A stretch of DNA of 64,000 nucleotides from Parus major (lineage: Eukaryota > Chordata > Aves > Passeriformes > Paridae), in contig NC_031770.1 in NCBI RefSeq assembly GCF_001522545.3, positions 25,298,167-25,362,166 on the forward strand. The letters are read 5' to 3'. Position numbers and translations under genes: made by a program. Position 1 is the first letter of the stretch. Each line of letters starts with the position of its first letter. Below the pieces are notes generated by a model. That model saw only the letters and a list, made by a program, of their open reading frames with translations. It was not told where the DNA came from and searched no databases. Of the stretch, positions 13,111 through 26,419 are shown in pieces.

Positions 13111-13923
13111 GATGGGGGCATTTCTCTGTACTGTATTATGGTCTCATCAGTGGCTGGAGTGTGGAGGTAGCAAGGACAGTCTTTAAATTACCTGTTAAAT
13201 TCACCTGCTTTTACAGCAAACCACTGAGAATTATTCCAATTATTCTTCACAGTCAGTTTTCTTCACTCATCTTAACCAAATTTTATTTAGACTGTTTCTT
13301 ATGAAATTGTCAAAAGACTTTCTAAAGTTTTGATTCAAGACATCTACTGCTTATTCCCTATAAACAAGCCTCTTATCTTGTTCCTCTGGTGAATGGTTTT
13401 TAAATTAAAATCTGTAATTTATTTTTTATTGTTATACTTTATCATGGAATATGCAACAAAAGAATGGAAAACATGAATCTATTTCAAATTTTTAATTATG
13501 TAAAGATGAGGGAGAGTTTGAATTGAATGAAATATTATACTTAATTATAGAATGCATAATTGTCTTATGCACCAAAAGTCACCTGATGATTCTCTGCCTT
13601 ACAATTTCATTCATTTTCTGAAAGCTGTTATTTTAATAATTTATACTACAGCTGTATCTTCAGCTTCTATGCATACTTCTATCTTGTAGTTCTTCGGTGT
13701 CCTGAAGGAGAACTGCAGCTACTCTGAGCTTTGTACTGGTTTTGTGACTTGTTTGGTGATCTAGGATTGTAAAAGTCATCTACCTAACACCTTTTGTTTC
13801 CCATCTCCCTACTTTTAATAAATATGAGAGAAAGTAAAATAATGCAAGGTTTGGGATTTTTTAGAATTACTATTTTGTTTGGGGCCTTTTTGGTAATTTG
13901 GGAATACTCAAATGTGTTTGAGC

Positions 13924-13972
13924 CTCTTGCACAAATAGAATTAGAATTCTTGCACAAAGAGAAATAGAATTA
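13924..13972. repeat. Imperfect direct repeat, two copies
   Basis: The motif tcttgcacaaa...atagaatta appears twice in tandem. The second copy carries a small insertion (gagaa). It is a minor intronic duplication. Confidence 0.7.
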
Positions 13973-14687
13973 TGTAGTAATATTCAGGACTAAAAATAAA
14001 GAAATTTGAGCCCATTATACCTTTTAACACCAACTCCTTGTCTATTGTATTTTTGTAAAACTGTGATCTGTGCTTTGTGAGTCAAGTTTACTTTCTTCTC
14101 ATCTATGCTAGATATGCAAATATGCTTCACATATTTTAAGGTAGTATTTGTTGTCATGTTTAAATGTGTGGTTTATGTCTTCTCAGAAGTTAATACTGTA
14201 GTCCCCAAAGCACTCTTCTCATTTTTAATGAATCCATACAATATCACATTTGTGAAACAAATATTAGATGCATTTTAGAGGTAGGAAACCTCATAAGTCT
14301 CTATGTTACAGAGCCTGTTCATGGTTAGAAGTGGGAGGCAGAACCAAGCCATCTTACTGTGGTGGTATGCAGAGAACCACTTGACTTCTAACCTTTCCCA
14401 CATACGGGTTTATTGCAAGATCTTTGTTATATTTGCAGTGTTGTATTTTCAGGAGTGCATTCTCATTTTAAATGCCACCCATTTGGGGTGTCAAAATTGA
14501 AGGACTTAGAGCTGTGTCAAGAAAGAGTCTTGGGCATTGCTGAAACTGAACTTTAGATGCTCTGACAATAAAATGTAGTCCTTCTCAGGTAAGGAGGCCT
14601 TTCTACAGATGTAGTAGCATGGTCTGGAATTCACTACAGCTGACACTCTGAGACTTGTGTGTCATTAACACTCCCTCTCTTTGTAAT

Positions 14688-14714
14688 TTCAGTTACAAGT
14701 TCAGTTACAAGTTC
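14688..14714. repeat. 12-base tandem repeat, just over two copies
   Basis: The unit ttcagttacaag is present twice back to back (14688-14699 and 14700-14711), followed by a partial third unit (ttc). Confidence 0.85.
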
Positions 14715-16014
14715 CTAACTTGATGCATTCACAATCTTAAATCCTTTCCTTTATTAAGATGCTTCATCTGTGTGTCAAAAAGAATAGAAGGTGTAACATA
14801 TTTTTTGGTTTGTTTAACCTTCTCTGAGATAGCTGCAGATTTTATGTAGAATTTATGTTGTTTCAGACATGAGTCTAATGGTTGTAACACTCACAAGGTA
14901 GTTTCAAGAAAGCAGGGGCAGTCAGCACACCTGAGTTAGCAAAGAGAATGGGCTCAGAGCTTTTGTCTTCTCACTTACTGGAGGTCCTTTTGCACAGTGA
15001 GGCAGGAAACAATATTACTTAATGTATTGGGTAATCTCTCATAACAGTGTGTCAGGAAAAATCCCCACTGCAATCTGCCTGTAAGTATGACTTTAGAATG
15101 TGAACTCAGCAGCCTACCTCACTATAAGCTCATTCCATAAAATTTACCCATTCACATAGATAAAACATTGTATAGTCTTAAGCCATTTTACAAATCAGCA
15201 CCTTAGTATAAATTCTGTCAGGCTAAAAATACTGAAATGTCTTCATAATAAAATATAATAGGACAAAGCATCTTGTATACAGGGTCCTTATTTTTGCTGT
15301 ATTTTGGTTCTCATTTTTAAATTGTGGCAATTTGAGGCAATTTGTAGGTCTACTTAAAATTTAATTGGACATTCTGAGGGTAGAAAATATCAATTCCTTT
15401 TGTTTGTGTGGTTAAAGACTGCTAAAAATAAGCTTAGCCAGATAAACAGAGGGGGTTTTATACTAGTAAGAATTAATTTGATCATTTTGTCCACAACCAT
15501 AATCTGCTTTTAAAATCATATTTTCCGTGGAAAACTAACCAAGATAAATTCCCTATAAGAAAGGGATGTGCACCTGCACATCTCCTGTGGGAGAAGCTTA
15601 CTTACTGACAGGTGAATCTCAGTCCATTTTATGATTATTTCCTAGGTTAAAGTAACAGAGGAAGATTCTTAATCTTAGATTGTCTCAGGAAATATATTTA
15701 TGTAGGTGGATTTTGGCTGGTTTTGATGGGACTAGTGCAGTTATTTATTAAACAGCAGTGAACTGTCAGTATTTATCGACTGTTTCTCCCTTTGCTAGCT
15801 GAGATTAGCAGGCATTGCTTTCAAATGCACACCTGTGAGAAAGTGTTAAAACCAAAAGTCAACTATTTATGTAAAATAACTCCTACCAGGGCAGAGAATT
15901 ATGTTGATTAATAACAAGGACTGCGTTTATTGCATCTGATTTTAGATTAATAGTAATATTTGAAAAAGGCTGAAAATTCAAAAGTCTTTGGTGCAAACTG
16001 AAGTTTACATTCAA

Positions 16015-16037
16015 TTTTTTTTTCTTTTTTTTTTTTT
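16015..16037. repeat. Poly(T) tract interrupted by one C
   Basis: A 23-base T-rich run has a single C at 16024. It could be the remains of a minus-strand poly(A) tail, but I see no retrogene body or target-site duplication beside it. Confidence 0.8.
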
Positions 16038-17505
16038 GATAGGAAATTTATCACTTTCTTGAGCTGTGTTTAAATTTCATAAAACACAGTTTTTAATGTT
16101 TTTCCTAAAGAAACTCTGACATATAGCTATCAAGTTAAAGAACTTATTAATGTTTAAAAATGAATGCATGCAGAAATGTAATTATTCTTTGATGTACGTA
16201 GGCGCACTCCTGAGGAATTTTGTAACTCTTCTCATGAAGAAGCAGACTTTTTACTTGCCATAAAGTTGAGCATTAAAATGTGAACAGCTTTGTAAGCCTT
16301 GACTTAAAAGTAATTACATGTAAATGGTAGCAGTAGCAAAAATAGTTTACAATGGTTTTAAGCTGCCTTTTTAAGCTACTCAGAAATGCAGTAGAACCCA
16401 CAAAATGTTGAAGATACACATGCATAAAATCATCATAGAGGTCTGGCATTTAAAAATGAAGATCTCTGTATTTTTTTAATGGACAATATAATATTGTCTT
16501 TGAATATACATAATTCAAAGAAATAAAAACAAACAGGTATCCACTAAGACAATCGAATCATATGAATCAAAGTAGAGATGGACAGCTTTTGGAAGCCCTT
16601 CAAATAATGCCTTCTAATTTTTTGCTCAGATAAAATTCTGGTAGAACTATTTTCCTTGTTTTGAAAGCACCTGTTGATAAAGAAGTATTTATCCTTCCAA
16701 TTCCCACTGAATTTTCCTATTCTAAAGTTAGAAACATGCTGTCATACCTAGCATTGAAAAAACTATAAATTATAATAGAGGTATTGAATATATTTTCAAG
16801 ATCTGCTACTTAGCAGATACTTAATTTACTGCAATCTTTGTTGTAACTGATAAATGCTTTACAATGTAAATGTTTGCATAGTGCAGGAGCTAGTTGCATA
16901 TCTCCCATGTTAATCTCCAGAAGTTGTAACACCTCACACTTTCCATTGGCAAGCAGAAGTAATTATGATAGCAATCAACATATATAATATAGATTTTCAA
17001 ATACTTGGTTTTGTAGACAGTAGGTACAGCACAACAATATAGATAATTTCAGACAAATAAAAATTGGTAGAGGTAATCTAAGTGCTTTAAGTTGTTGTGA
17101 TTGTCATTATTTCAAAAATGTATTTCCTCATAATTACTGCAGTGTTTCCATTTGAGATTTCTCTTTATGTGCTCCTCAGAAAATTATATAGTAAATATTT
17201 TGAATTAAAGTACACATGTGCACATTTTGTGGTTTGTTGGGGTAAGTGACAGCCTAACAGAAAGGAGAGTTATGGTGCCAATTAATTCTGGAAGGGTTAT
17301 CTAGGACCAGATTAACTGCTGATGAGTGAGAATAATTAATGAGTATTCTGTGTTTTCATATATAAATTGTTTCTTAGCATTTTTTTTCTTTTTTAGAATA
17401 AATAGATTTTTCTGTGTTTGGCATTTAAAGAGCTTTGTTGTAATAGTTGGATGTGAACTGTCAAAAAGAAGTAGGCAGAGAGCTGGAAATGATGAGTCAT
17501 TTCAT
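16038..17505. other. Unique intronic sequence; candidate conserved patch at 16100-16420
   Basis: No gene or recognisable repeat. The patch at about 16100-16420 keeps CpG sites (gtacgtaggcgcactc) and TAAT-type motifs in otherwise CpG-poor DNA. That is the kind of texture conserved non-coding elements often show, but conservation cannot be judged from one genome. Confidence 0.35.
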
Positions 17506-18268
17506 TATCATAGAATGGTTTGAGTTGGAAAGGATCTTAAAGACCATCCAGTATCAACCCCCCAGCCATGAGCAGGGAGACTTTGCACCAGACCAGGTTT
17601 CTCAGGGTCCCATCCAGCCTGGCCTTGAAGACTTCAGGGATGGGGCATCCACAACTTCTCTGGGCAACCTCTGCCAGTGTCTAACCCCCCTCACAATAAA
17701 ACATTTTTTCCTAGTATCTATTCTAAACCTGCCCTCTGTCAGTTTAAATCCATTACTCCTTGTTCTATCACTACATGTCTTTGTCAAAAGTCCTTCTCCA
17801 GCTCTCTTGTAGCTCCCTTTAAGTATTAGAAGGCTTCCATAAGGTCTCCCTGGAGCCTTCTCTTCTCCAGGGTGACCAACCCAAACTCTCTCAGCCTGTC
17901 TTCATAGGAGAGGTGCTTCAGCCCTCTGATCATCTTTGTGGTCCTTCCCTGGGCTCTCTCCAACTGGTCCATGTCCTTCCTGTGCTGGGCCCCCAGAGCT
18001 GGATGCAGGGTTCCAGGTGGGGTCTCAGCAGAGCAGAGGGGCAGAGTCCCCTCCCTGCCCACACTGCTCTGGATGCAGCCCAGGATATGTTTGGCTTTCT
18101 GGGCTGTGAGTGCACATGGCTGGGTCATGTCCAACCTCTCATCTACCAGCACCCCCAGCCCTTCTCAGCAGGACTGTTCTTAGTTCTCTGTTCTGCTTGT
18201 ATTTGTGCTTGGGTTTGCCCTACCCCCGGTGCTGAACCTTGCCTTGGCCTTCGCCTGCCCTTGTTATT
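17506..18268 (-). mobile_element. CR1 LINE, 5'-truncated with intact 3' end
   Basis: Seen: the left edge (tcatagaatggtttgagttgg) is the reverse complement of the CR1 3' terminus. Minus-strand translation gives the end of ORF2 in two frames. One (about 17787-17602) contains CSDRTRSNGFKLTEGRF, then a Val-Arg-His-Trp-x-Arg-Leu-Pro-Arg stretch and VVDAPSL. The other (about 18152-17826) contains [20 protein letters not shown] and [10 protein letters not shown]. These are hallmark CR1 C-terminal reverse-transcriptase-region motifs. A frameshift between about 17790 and 17826 and other changes show that the copy is inactive. The right end fades near 18268, which is normal 5' truncation. The element is about 760 bp and antisense to CAMKMT. 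Confidence 0.95.
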
Positions 18269-21099
18269 CCTGTTAGATACTTTTACAAATCAAAACATTT
18301 AAATACAGGGATTTGATCTGTAACTGCAAAATGTTTCTTATTCCACAATTACAATTGTGCCTGGAAGAGATTAGCCCATGATTTTTAAGTAAATCAGTCT
18401 AATTGACATGGACTTCTTTGATGTGTGCATGTACATAAGTACCTAGAGGTATTACACATAATTGTATATGTTCACATTATATATATATGGTGAAGAAAAT
18501 CTGTTTTTTTAAGAGTGTTTTTTAGTAACATATTGTCAGAGATTTATTTTACCTGTCAGTTTACTTTGACCCTGACTGAAATAGGATCTTATTGGTGACA
18601 TAATTATTGTAAGATGATGTAGAACTGCAATGTGCCATCTTTCCCCAAATGTTTGAAAGCATTGTCAGCTTTTGAATTACTGTCATATTTTTTCAATTGT
18701 TTTTAGTACAAGTCAAATTTGACTTGCCTTAGTAATATAAAGAATCTCATTGTCTTCACCATGGCTTGTCAAATGAATCAGAAACATTGTCTTCCCTTTA
18801 AAATTGATTAAAAAAAATTCCCCCAAATTATTTTAATTTGAATGAGGTGAGAATCTAGTAACTATTGAAATGTTTTCTGTGCTGAATAATAAGGAGTGTG
18901 ATAATTGAAACTTGGCATAGAAATGAGCAGCAAATTTTAGTCTTCCTCCTCTTTTTGAATTGGCAATTTGAATGTTGCATAAAGTAGTTAATGAAACACA
19001 CTTATTACTCGATACTCCAAAAGTACAATTCAAAAAAAGAATATTTAAGTAATACGCTTAAAGTGTTATGTATATATAACTGCTTTAATGTAATATATTT
19101 CGTATTTTATAGATACATATTTCATAGGCTGTATGTGTGTATTTGTATAGTTCATCTGTATATGAAGCAATTTGAAGGACAGTGGCAGGTTCTGCCTTTA
19201 AACTGTTTTTTTTCCTACCAAAAAACTTCATAGCTGAGGTATTAGGGAAAGATCCATGTTGCTTTCTGATGCTAAGAGGAAACAACTGCAGTAGGGAGTG
19301 GGAATGACACTGAGACTGATAAGAAAGTGTCAGAAGACAAGGAGAATGCAGGGGAGAAGAATGAGTGGAAGAGTAGTGGCTGGGTAGGAAGGAGAATAGG
19401 AAATAAAGACATATTTGATTATTTTTTTTCCAAGAGACAAACAGATTGGGCAGAGAGGAGCCTGCATGAAATCACTATGAATAAGATCAATGTGTTCTGA
19501 GATTAACTGGACTGAGACTAGAAGTAAGAGGTGGAAAAGAGACTATGCTATCTCAGCTTCAAAGGGCCTGGAGAGAAATCATGGAAGCCTCAGAAAATGT
19601 TTCCCATGGGGCCAGCAGAAGAAGTGTATTTCCAGAGATCTCTCTGATCCTTTCCTGTGCCTGCTTAGGTGAAATACATATTTCATTCTTTTTAACTGCT
19701 GCTCTTTGTAGACTGCTGCAAAGTTTTAATTTACTTAATTTGTGTAATCATGAAGAAGCTAAAATAATCTGAAAGTCACAATCCTGGTAACAACTTCTGG
19801 AGGAGCTGATAATCCAGATGATGGGATTTTTAATGTTTAAAAATATTCACAGAAATATGTTTTAATTTTAAGTCCTTGGCTTTACAAAATGCACCATTAT
19901 TTTAGAGTTGCCTGTGCAAATGGAAATTTCATGGTTTGTGCAGTTGCTTGGAGAGCAATTCCATCCTCCACCCATCAGAAGGTTCTCAGTGATGGCTGGA
20001 TTGTGTGTTATTTATCTGAAAGGTTAAGATCTGATCTGCTGAAAGAAATCATGGCAGAAATGATGATTTCAACAGCAAAAGCAGAAATGTAAAATTAAAA
20101 AAAAAAACCAACGAGGTTCTAGGTACTTTAGACTCTTAAGACTTAGTGGATGTTTTTCCTATTTTGTTGCTTCAGGGCTTCATCTAAAGGTGGCCTCGTT
20201 CTGAATTCTGTCTATCCCCAGGTCATCACCATGCTGCAAGAAACATAATCAGCAAAGACTGTGAGGTGGAGGAATTGTTCTCTTAAGGGTGAATGGTTGG
20301 CTCTTTTTCAAATAAAGATACTGAAAAGCAGACAATGAATAGCTGTCTAGCCAAAAGCCAGAGAAGCCTGTTCTATTAAAAGGTAGATTCAGAAAGTAAG
20401 AGAAGGATCTGTGTTTAACTGAAGTGTGAGCATTGGTTATTTTATCACTAAATGAAGACTTGCCTTTGGTTCTGTGAACTAGGAGGAGGTGGCGGTCCTT
20501 GGTGAAGTATCTTATGTGAAAGTGTTTAGTCACATGTTGCTTCCTAAGGCAAACAGGCAGCACAGCTGTGCTAAGGGCGTACCAGCATTCCCTAGCTAAT
20601 TTTGTAATCTCCAAGATTTGGCAACTCGATGTCACTTTAATGGAAATGCATGCTGTAATTCTGTATTCAAATTTGTACTATAATAATTTCATGCTCAGAC
20701 TTCAGATCATAAACCCAAGAATCCTTTGTATGGATTGCACTTGCTGAAATAACTGGTATGCTTTTCTAGAACATGTACTCAGAAACAATCCTATTTCTGA
20801 AAGTACTCCATATCTTCATTTGTATGTCTAACCTTTACACTCTGAATCATCCTATGATTCATAATTCTGTTACAGTGTTATATAGACAGTAGTGTATAGT
20901 GATAAAATTGCATAATCTAGCAGTTGGAGGTAAATTTCAGTATCCCCACATGAGTCCAAAGAATATGTTAAAATCAAGATTGTGGCATTTGTTGTCAATT
21001 TAAGAAACTTTCAGTTTGTTGTTGTGAATAGTCTTATAGACACCGCTTCCTACTTATCAAACTTAGGCTTTATTGTTGAACAAACGCTTAATTTGGTAA
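18269..21099. other. Unique intronic sequence, no gene seen
   Basis: AT-rich, with a short (AT)n at 18477-18489. A purine-rich G/A patch lies at about 19260-19420. The minus-strand open frame of 128 codons at 20249-20635 has no recognisable domain and is probably chance. Confidence 0.5.
18477..18489. repeat. Short (AT)n microsatellite
   Basis: About six AT dinucleotides in a row in AT-rich sequence. Confidence 0.8.
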
Positions 21100-21615
21100 G
21101 CTCCTGACCAAGAAACGTTCTTTGTTTGTGGGATAAAACCAGTTTTTTATAGGGAATGCAGAAGCAAAACAAAGAATTTCACGGCTTCCTATGGGCTGGC
21201 AGGTGTTCAGCCATCTTCAGTGCCTGATAACACATAATGATGAACTGGACCATCACTTGGAATGTCCCCACTCATCCTCCTTCTTCCTCACAATTTATAC
21301 ACTGAGCATGATGTCATGTGGTCTGGACTGTCCCTCTGGTCAAATATGGAATATCACGTTGGTCCCTTTTGACCCAAATATCTCTATATGGTTCACCTGT
21401 CCCAGCTATGTCTTGTCCCTACTTCACATACACCACCCCCATCCCCTTGTCAGTGTGGCAGTGCAAAAGGCAGAAAAAGTCTTGGCTCTGTCTAAGCCCT
21501 GCTCATCAATAACAAAAACATCTCTATATTACCAATCCTGTCTTCAGCACAAATTCAAAATATAGTCCCATACCAGCCAAAGAAATTTAATTCTACCTTA
21601 GCTAAAATCAGCACA
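21100..21615 (-). mobile_element. Solo LTR of an avian endogenous retrovirus (partial U5)
   Basis: Read on the minus strand, the element starts at 21615 with TGTGCTGATTTTAGCTAAGG. This matches the start of a widespread avian LTR family that I recognise (TGTGCTGGTTTTGGCTGGGA type). The following U3 contains the family's runs about other-strand 'aacaaaaacatctct' and 'tcttggctctg'. A TATA-like GTATAAATT lies at 21292-21300, and about 120-190 bases downstream are the family's TTTGTTTTGCTT and ...CTATAAAAAACTG segments, where the family's poly(A) signal sits. No internal retroviral genes are attached. The left edge is uncertain: similarity fades near 21100. An AATAAA on the minus strand at 21069-21074 lies just beyond it. 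No clear target-site duplication is visible. Confidence 0.8.
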
Positions 21616-24600
21616 GTTTGGAATAGGTATGTAGTGAATATTAGGAACTGGTAAACAATAGGAAAAACAAGTGTTGAATGAGAGCTTTAGAAATCCTTTT
21701 TATCCTTGTACCTACTTTTGCAGTTACTTTTATTCAGTTTTTCTGAGACAAAGACATTGACCCCATTGTGAAACTAATGCAATTACTGATTTTTTTTCCC
21801 GAACATTGATTATATATTTAATGTATAATCAATTATTATATAAACAGACCTTCTACAGGATCATAGATCATAAACCTTTCTGTATGGCTGTTTGTCTATA
21901 TATGAGAGCATAGACAAAATATTCACCAATCTAAAATTTAGCAAATGCTGCTTGAACGACTTTTAGAAAGTACCAGTCTATTTTACAATGTATACACCAG
22001 GGTCTTAAACTCACCGCTGGGCCAAGCTAAAAAGGTAATGTCTGATTGTGATATTACTGCAAAACAAATGGTAGCATGCTACTCTGCTTGAAAACATAAT
22101 GGCTTTATACTATAACCTTTAACCCTGAAATGATGCTTGAGTGGACCTTAACTCCAAAGTGAACATGCCTGAGTAAATAAAACTGTGGTTTCACATAACA
22201 GAGAGATAAATTTTTTAGATCCTTTGCCGATTATATTGTGTGAAGGTCAATCTTCTGCCCCATTTCTGAAAGTCGGGTCAGAATAGAGATTTTGGGGTCA
22301 CTTCTTCAAGTAGCTAAGCCATTACAATGCACTAATAGGCCCTGATAGCTCATTTTATAAGTTCCTAGTATTAAGCTGGACATTGTTTGGACTCGTTTCA
22401 AATCCTGCATGTATCCTGCAGGGTTACTTAACATCTTTTTAAACCAATGTCTTTTGGTTATTTTGAATTAAAGTGCTTTGGTTTAATTTGTCATTATTTA
22501 CTATCTTTTACCATTTGTAAAGATATAAAAAATAATATACATGTAAGATCTGTATATTGCTTTGAAATTTAACTGTTTCATTTTCTTTTTGCTAATTTAA
22601 ACATATCAAGAGTACAGTGTCAAGCATGCAGTTGTAGACAGTTGATTATCAATATGGAGTAGTTTGGAGCAGAAAATTTTTCTCATACACTACAACTATA
22701 TTTTGCAGAGTAAAATTTCTGGTCATTGTCTCCTACTTTGTGTGAAATACCTGTGTAACTTATGTGATTGCTATGAATCTGCTTGAAAGAATGCTGAGAT
22801 TAATTAATTAATAAATTAATTAAAATGATGAGGCAGATATGTAATTAGGAAGCACATTTCAATTTTCTACTGGGTAAACAGAAGCATATCAAAAAAGAGG
22901 TAATTAATTTAAATTGAAATAATTGTTTTTTGAGAACAGTTGAGGACAATAGATTTGAAAATAGTATAGAATGGATGAAATTGAGACAGAAAAACCACAA
23001 AATATCACTGCAAATGAAAAGCATGTTGACCTCAAAAACAAAATAAAAAATGTTCCACTAATATTGGATACTTTTGAGAAAAAAATTATTTTTATGGAAT
23101 GGAAGTAAACTAAACAAGAAATATATTTTCAAAGAAGAGGAACGGTGTTAGCATTTGAAATTGTAAAACTAGTCTTTCTTTCAAGAGCATATTTAAAATT
23201 TAACATGTATTTTTTTCAGAGAAGATATCTTTCCAAACAGGTTTTAAAGAGTAATTAGCAATTGTTTGGAAACAGCCTTGGCATCATCTCTCTCAGCCTT
23301 CTGTCTGGACTAGTGTAAAACCTTAATTGTGCTGCAAGCAGCAGGTCTCTGGTATGTAGGGATTCAGGGTGCAGATTGAAGTGTACTGTTCATCAACAGA
23401 AACATTAATTTCCTGTGCATCTGGAATGTTCTCTCACAGTGTGGTTGCATTTAGATCTTGTGAGAAAGTACGTATTTAGAAAGGTGGCTGGTATGTATTT
23501 CCTCAGCGCTGTAAATTCTCATTGCTACTTCCTCATCAGATTGACCACTGCGAGGACTTCTTGTTTTGTGCTTCAAATGGCAGAGAAGTGCTGGAGGTGA
23601 ATTGTTATGACAGATGTGTCATAGTTATGATATTTTCTAATTTCTTCATGTAAACCATGTATCACTCTTCCTTAGTTCCACCATTTCTTATGCCTGCAAT
23701 ATTTTACCACACTGTTTTTACTGCACTTCTATCTGCTTTGCTATTCTGCTTTCATTCCTTCAGTATAAAGGGAATCCTACTTACCTCATGTATGAGAAAG
23801 TTTCTTAGCTGAGCAAGACAGCTGAGCTGTTCATAAATAGTGTAATATAGCAATTAAAAAAATATGTACTTGCTGTCTGTATGGAGACTTAGTTCCAGAA
23901 TAGTGCTTTCTGTTTGTAGGAAAATCCTAGGGTTCAATACTGCAATAGTGGATGGGATGCAGTAGGCTCAGTGTCAAACTTCGTAACGTACTGAAATAGC
24001 TGGTAATTTCACAGGTTCTTGCTATTGTGTGATTTCATTCATAAGTAAAGCTGGCATAGAGAATTCTCTAGCATAGGGGTTTTTTTTCTAAATGTCACAC
24101 CTCAAACCTAGCTGTATTCATTTTGACTGACATGCCATCCATGAGCTTTAAAAAACCCCAGCAGAAATACAGCTACTTTCATGCACATGCAGCATTGTCT
24201 TTTTCTTTATAAACATACTGGAAGGTGTAAGTAGAATGTAAGCGAAAGGAATTTTTTCAAGGGCTCCTGCTACCATTACCCCACTGCCTCTACCCCTCCT
24301 GTGGTGTTTTTCCTGCTACAATAAATCTTAGTCTATCTTCCCTTACCCTCTTTGCAGGGATCACGCCCAAGAGTTAGGAAGTTTGTATCAGGTCTGTAGT
24401 TACCCAAAGAAGAGGAAAGCAGTGATGTTCAGAGCAGTTTATCCATAAAGTACATGTATATAGTAAGAAATATTGTTGTTTGGGTTTTTTTTTTATAATT
24501 AATGCAGATTAAGGCAGGTAAGGGCTATACATGTGAAACTGGAGTCTTGTGTCTTGGCATGGTTTAAAATATCTTGGCTAAACACTTTCTAAAACAAAAT

Positions 24601-26419
24601 AGGAAACTAACCTCCAGAACATACTAATGCTTCACTACACAAATTCAACTTTGAGATTATTTTGTCTGATCTGTTGAGAAACATGTCTAAGTTAAGGTGT
24701 TTGTAAATTGTGAGCTAGACACTTGTTGATATTATACCACCACATGCTATGCTGATGTGTCAGCTTGTTGCTGCTTAAAGGAGGTAGCCCTGTTCCATCT
24801 CTTATGTCACTCCCAGTACATGGTCATCTACACTCATTGCTGTGCCTTATTTTGGCTTTTGATATCAATCTGTCAGTTGAATCAGTTGTTTCATCTAACG
24901 GAAAACTTTGCCCACCTTTAGCATGAGCGTCGTGTTTGGTTTGTTTGTGGCTTTCTTCCAGATTAACAAATCTATCTCATACTCCACGTATCCTCATCAC
25001 AAGAACTGACACAAAGGTCACTGTTTATTGCTGAATTCGGAAGACTGGAGTAGGTGTAGTCTGGAAGCACATGTTTAATAGCTGTTTGCTCTGAGATGGA
25101 GTTTTCTCATTTATTTTAAGCTGGATGCTACTGCCCGTAACAAGATGAAAATATGAGCCAATTTCTTCTGTCATTAAAAATGCTGTTAGATCTCCTTTAG
25201 CTTTTTGGGGTCTAACAGTGCATAAAAGGGCACTAAAGCATATTTTTATTTGTCATTATAAGAGGAAAATATAGCTATGAGTAAATAAAGGAATCAAGTT
25301 TGTCGGGTAAGAATAAAATTATATTTTTACATGGTCACTTTGCAGAGTAAGACTGCAATTTAATTTCTTCCAAAGCAAGAAAATGAAGGTCAAGAGGGAA
25401 ACAGCTTACATCCTGAAAAGACTGAGATCAGAGTATGCAGGGCTCTACAAAAGTCATTTACTGTTCACTGTACTCTCCATCTTAATAGTCAAGGAATAAG
25501 AGGTAAGAAAATATTATGTATGCATGTTCAGCATTTTTCAAAATGAGAATCTTGGCTGTTGCACTTTTAAGGCACAATGATCACTGATTGCCTAAAAAAT
25601 TATTTTAATAATTCAGCCTTTTAGCTTAGGTTTAAAGCAGTGTTTTGAAACCATTACATTCCTTTTTATTTGTTGTATAACCTAAAATGGATAAACTAAT
25701 TTATGCTTTTGGCGGATGTAGATTAAGGCATACTTTGTGTCTGGGATGGGGTATGGGACAATAAGTTTAAATCTCTAATGATTTGAAATTATTATACTTA
25801 TAAATCTCTGAAAGTGTATCTTTAAAATAATGAAAAAAGAATTTTGGTCATTGCTACCCTGCCAAATGCCTCATAGACACCGTCAAAAAAAATCACCCTC
25901 TTTACATGTAAATGCTGTCTTTTAGCACGACTGTGCAACAAACATTAAAAAAAAGAGCAGTAGATAACTGATTAAACATTTGTAGTCTTTCCTATTTTTC
26001 CGTACAGAATCATAGTTAGGAAAACACGGAGTTGTGGACTCTTAAAGTTTCTGTATTTAATTGCTCCTAATTGCTCTACAATTTTCACAGTTGTGCTTAT
26101 AAATTTTCATTCCTTGCTCTTCTCAGGCTTCCATGATCTTTCTTTCTTGCCTTTGGACAGTGGAGAGAAAGGCTTGTAGTGCATTACACTGATAATTACT
26201 TTAGTGTTCCGAAGTCTTCTCATTATACCAAAGGCTCAGTGTTTGCATCCATTCCTGAAGTGCAGTAGGAAATGATTATCCTGGGTGGTTCAATTTATAG
26301 AATTTATTATAGCCAGATTAATTCTTCCCACTTCTTCCCTCACCCACCCACATAGGTCTCCTAGGGTCTCCACTTCCCTCAGGTGTGTGAGCTCTGGCAG
26401 AGTTCCCTTTGTTGACTAT
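21616..26419. other. Unique intronic sequence, no gene seen
   Basis: Very AT-rich sequence, with a palindromic TTAA-rich tract at 22799-22823. No gene, LINE or LTR was recognised. Confidence 0.5.
22799..22823. repeat. (TTAA)n-like low-complexity tract
   Basis: Repeated ttaa/aatt units make this nearly self-complementary. It is simple sequence and no function can be assigned. Confidence 0.75.

Larger units (their letters stand above)
6655..16014. other. Unique intronic sequence, no gene seen
   Basis: Long AT-rich intron stretch. The largest open frame (7475-7867, + strand, 130 codons) has no domain, no initiation context and no coding-like composition. Local structures at 7744-7757, 13062-13110, 13924-13972 and 14688-14714 are listed separately. 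A more GC-rich segment at about 9720-10100 and another at about 11280-11520 could be old unrecognised repeats, but I cannot name them. Confidence 0.5.

Noticed and set aside
17913..18302. 129-codon + strand open frame
   Set aside because: Antisense shadow of the CR1 ORF2 remnant on the minus strand.
19605..19640. Possible next CAMKMT exon (a Glu-Glu-Val in gccagcagaagaagtg)
   Set aside because: The residues after Glu-Glu-Val do not fit the expected Leu-Ala-Tyr-Tyr-Cys run, and the required acceptor and preceding Cys-x-Trp-Pro are absent.
20249..20635. 128-codon minus-strand open frame
   Set aside because: No family resemblance and no supporting splice sites. It lies within a long gene-free stretch.
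21191..21565. 124-codon + strand open frame
   Set aside because: It lies in the minus-strand LTR. The open frame is incidental.
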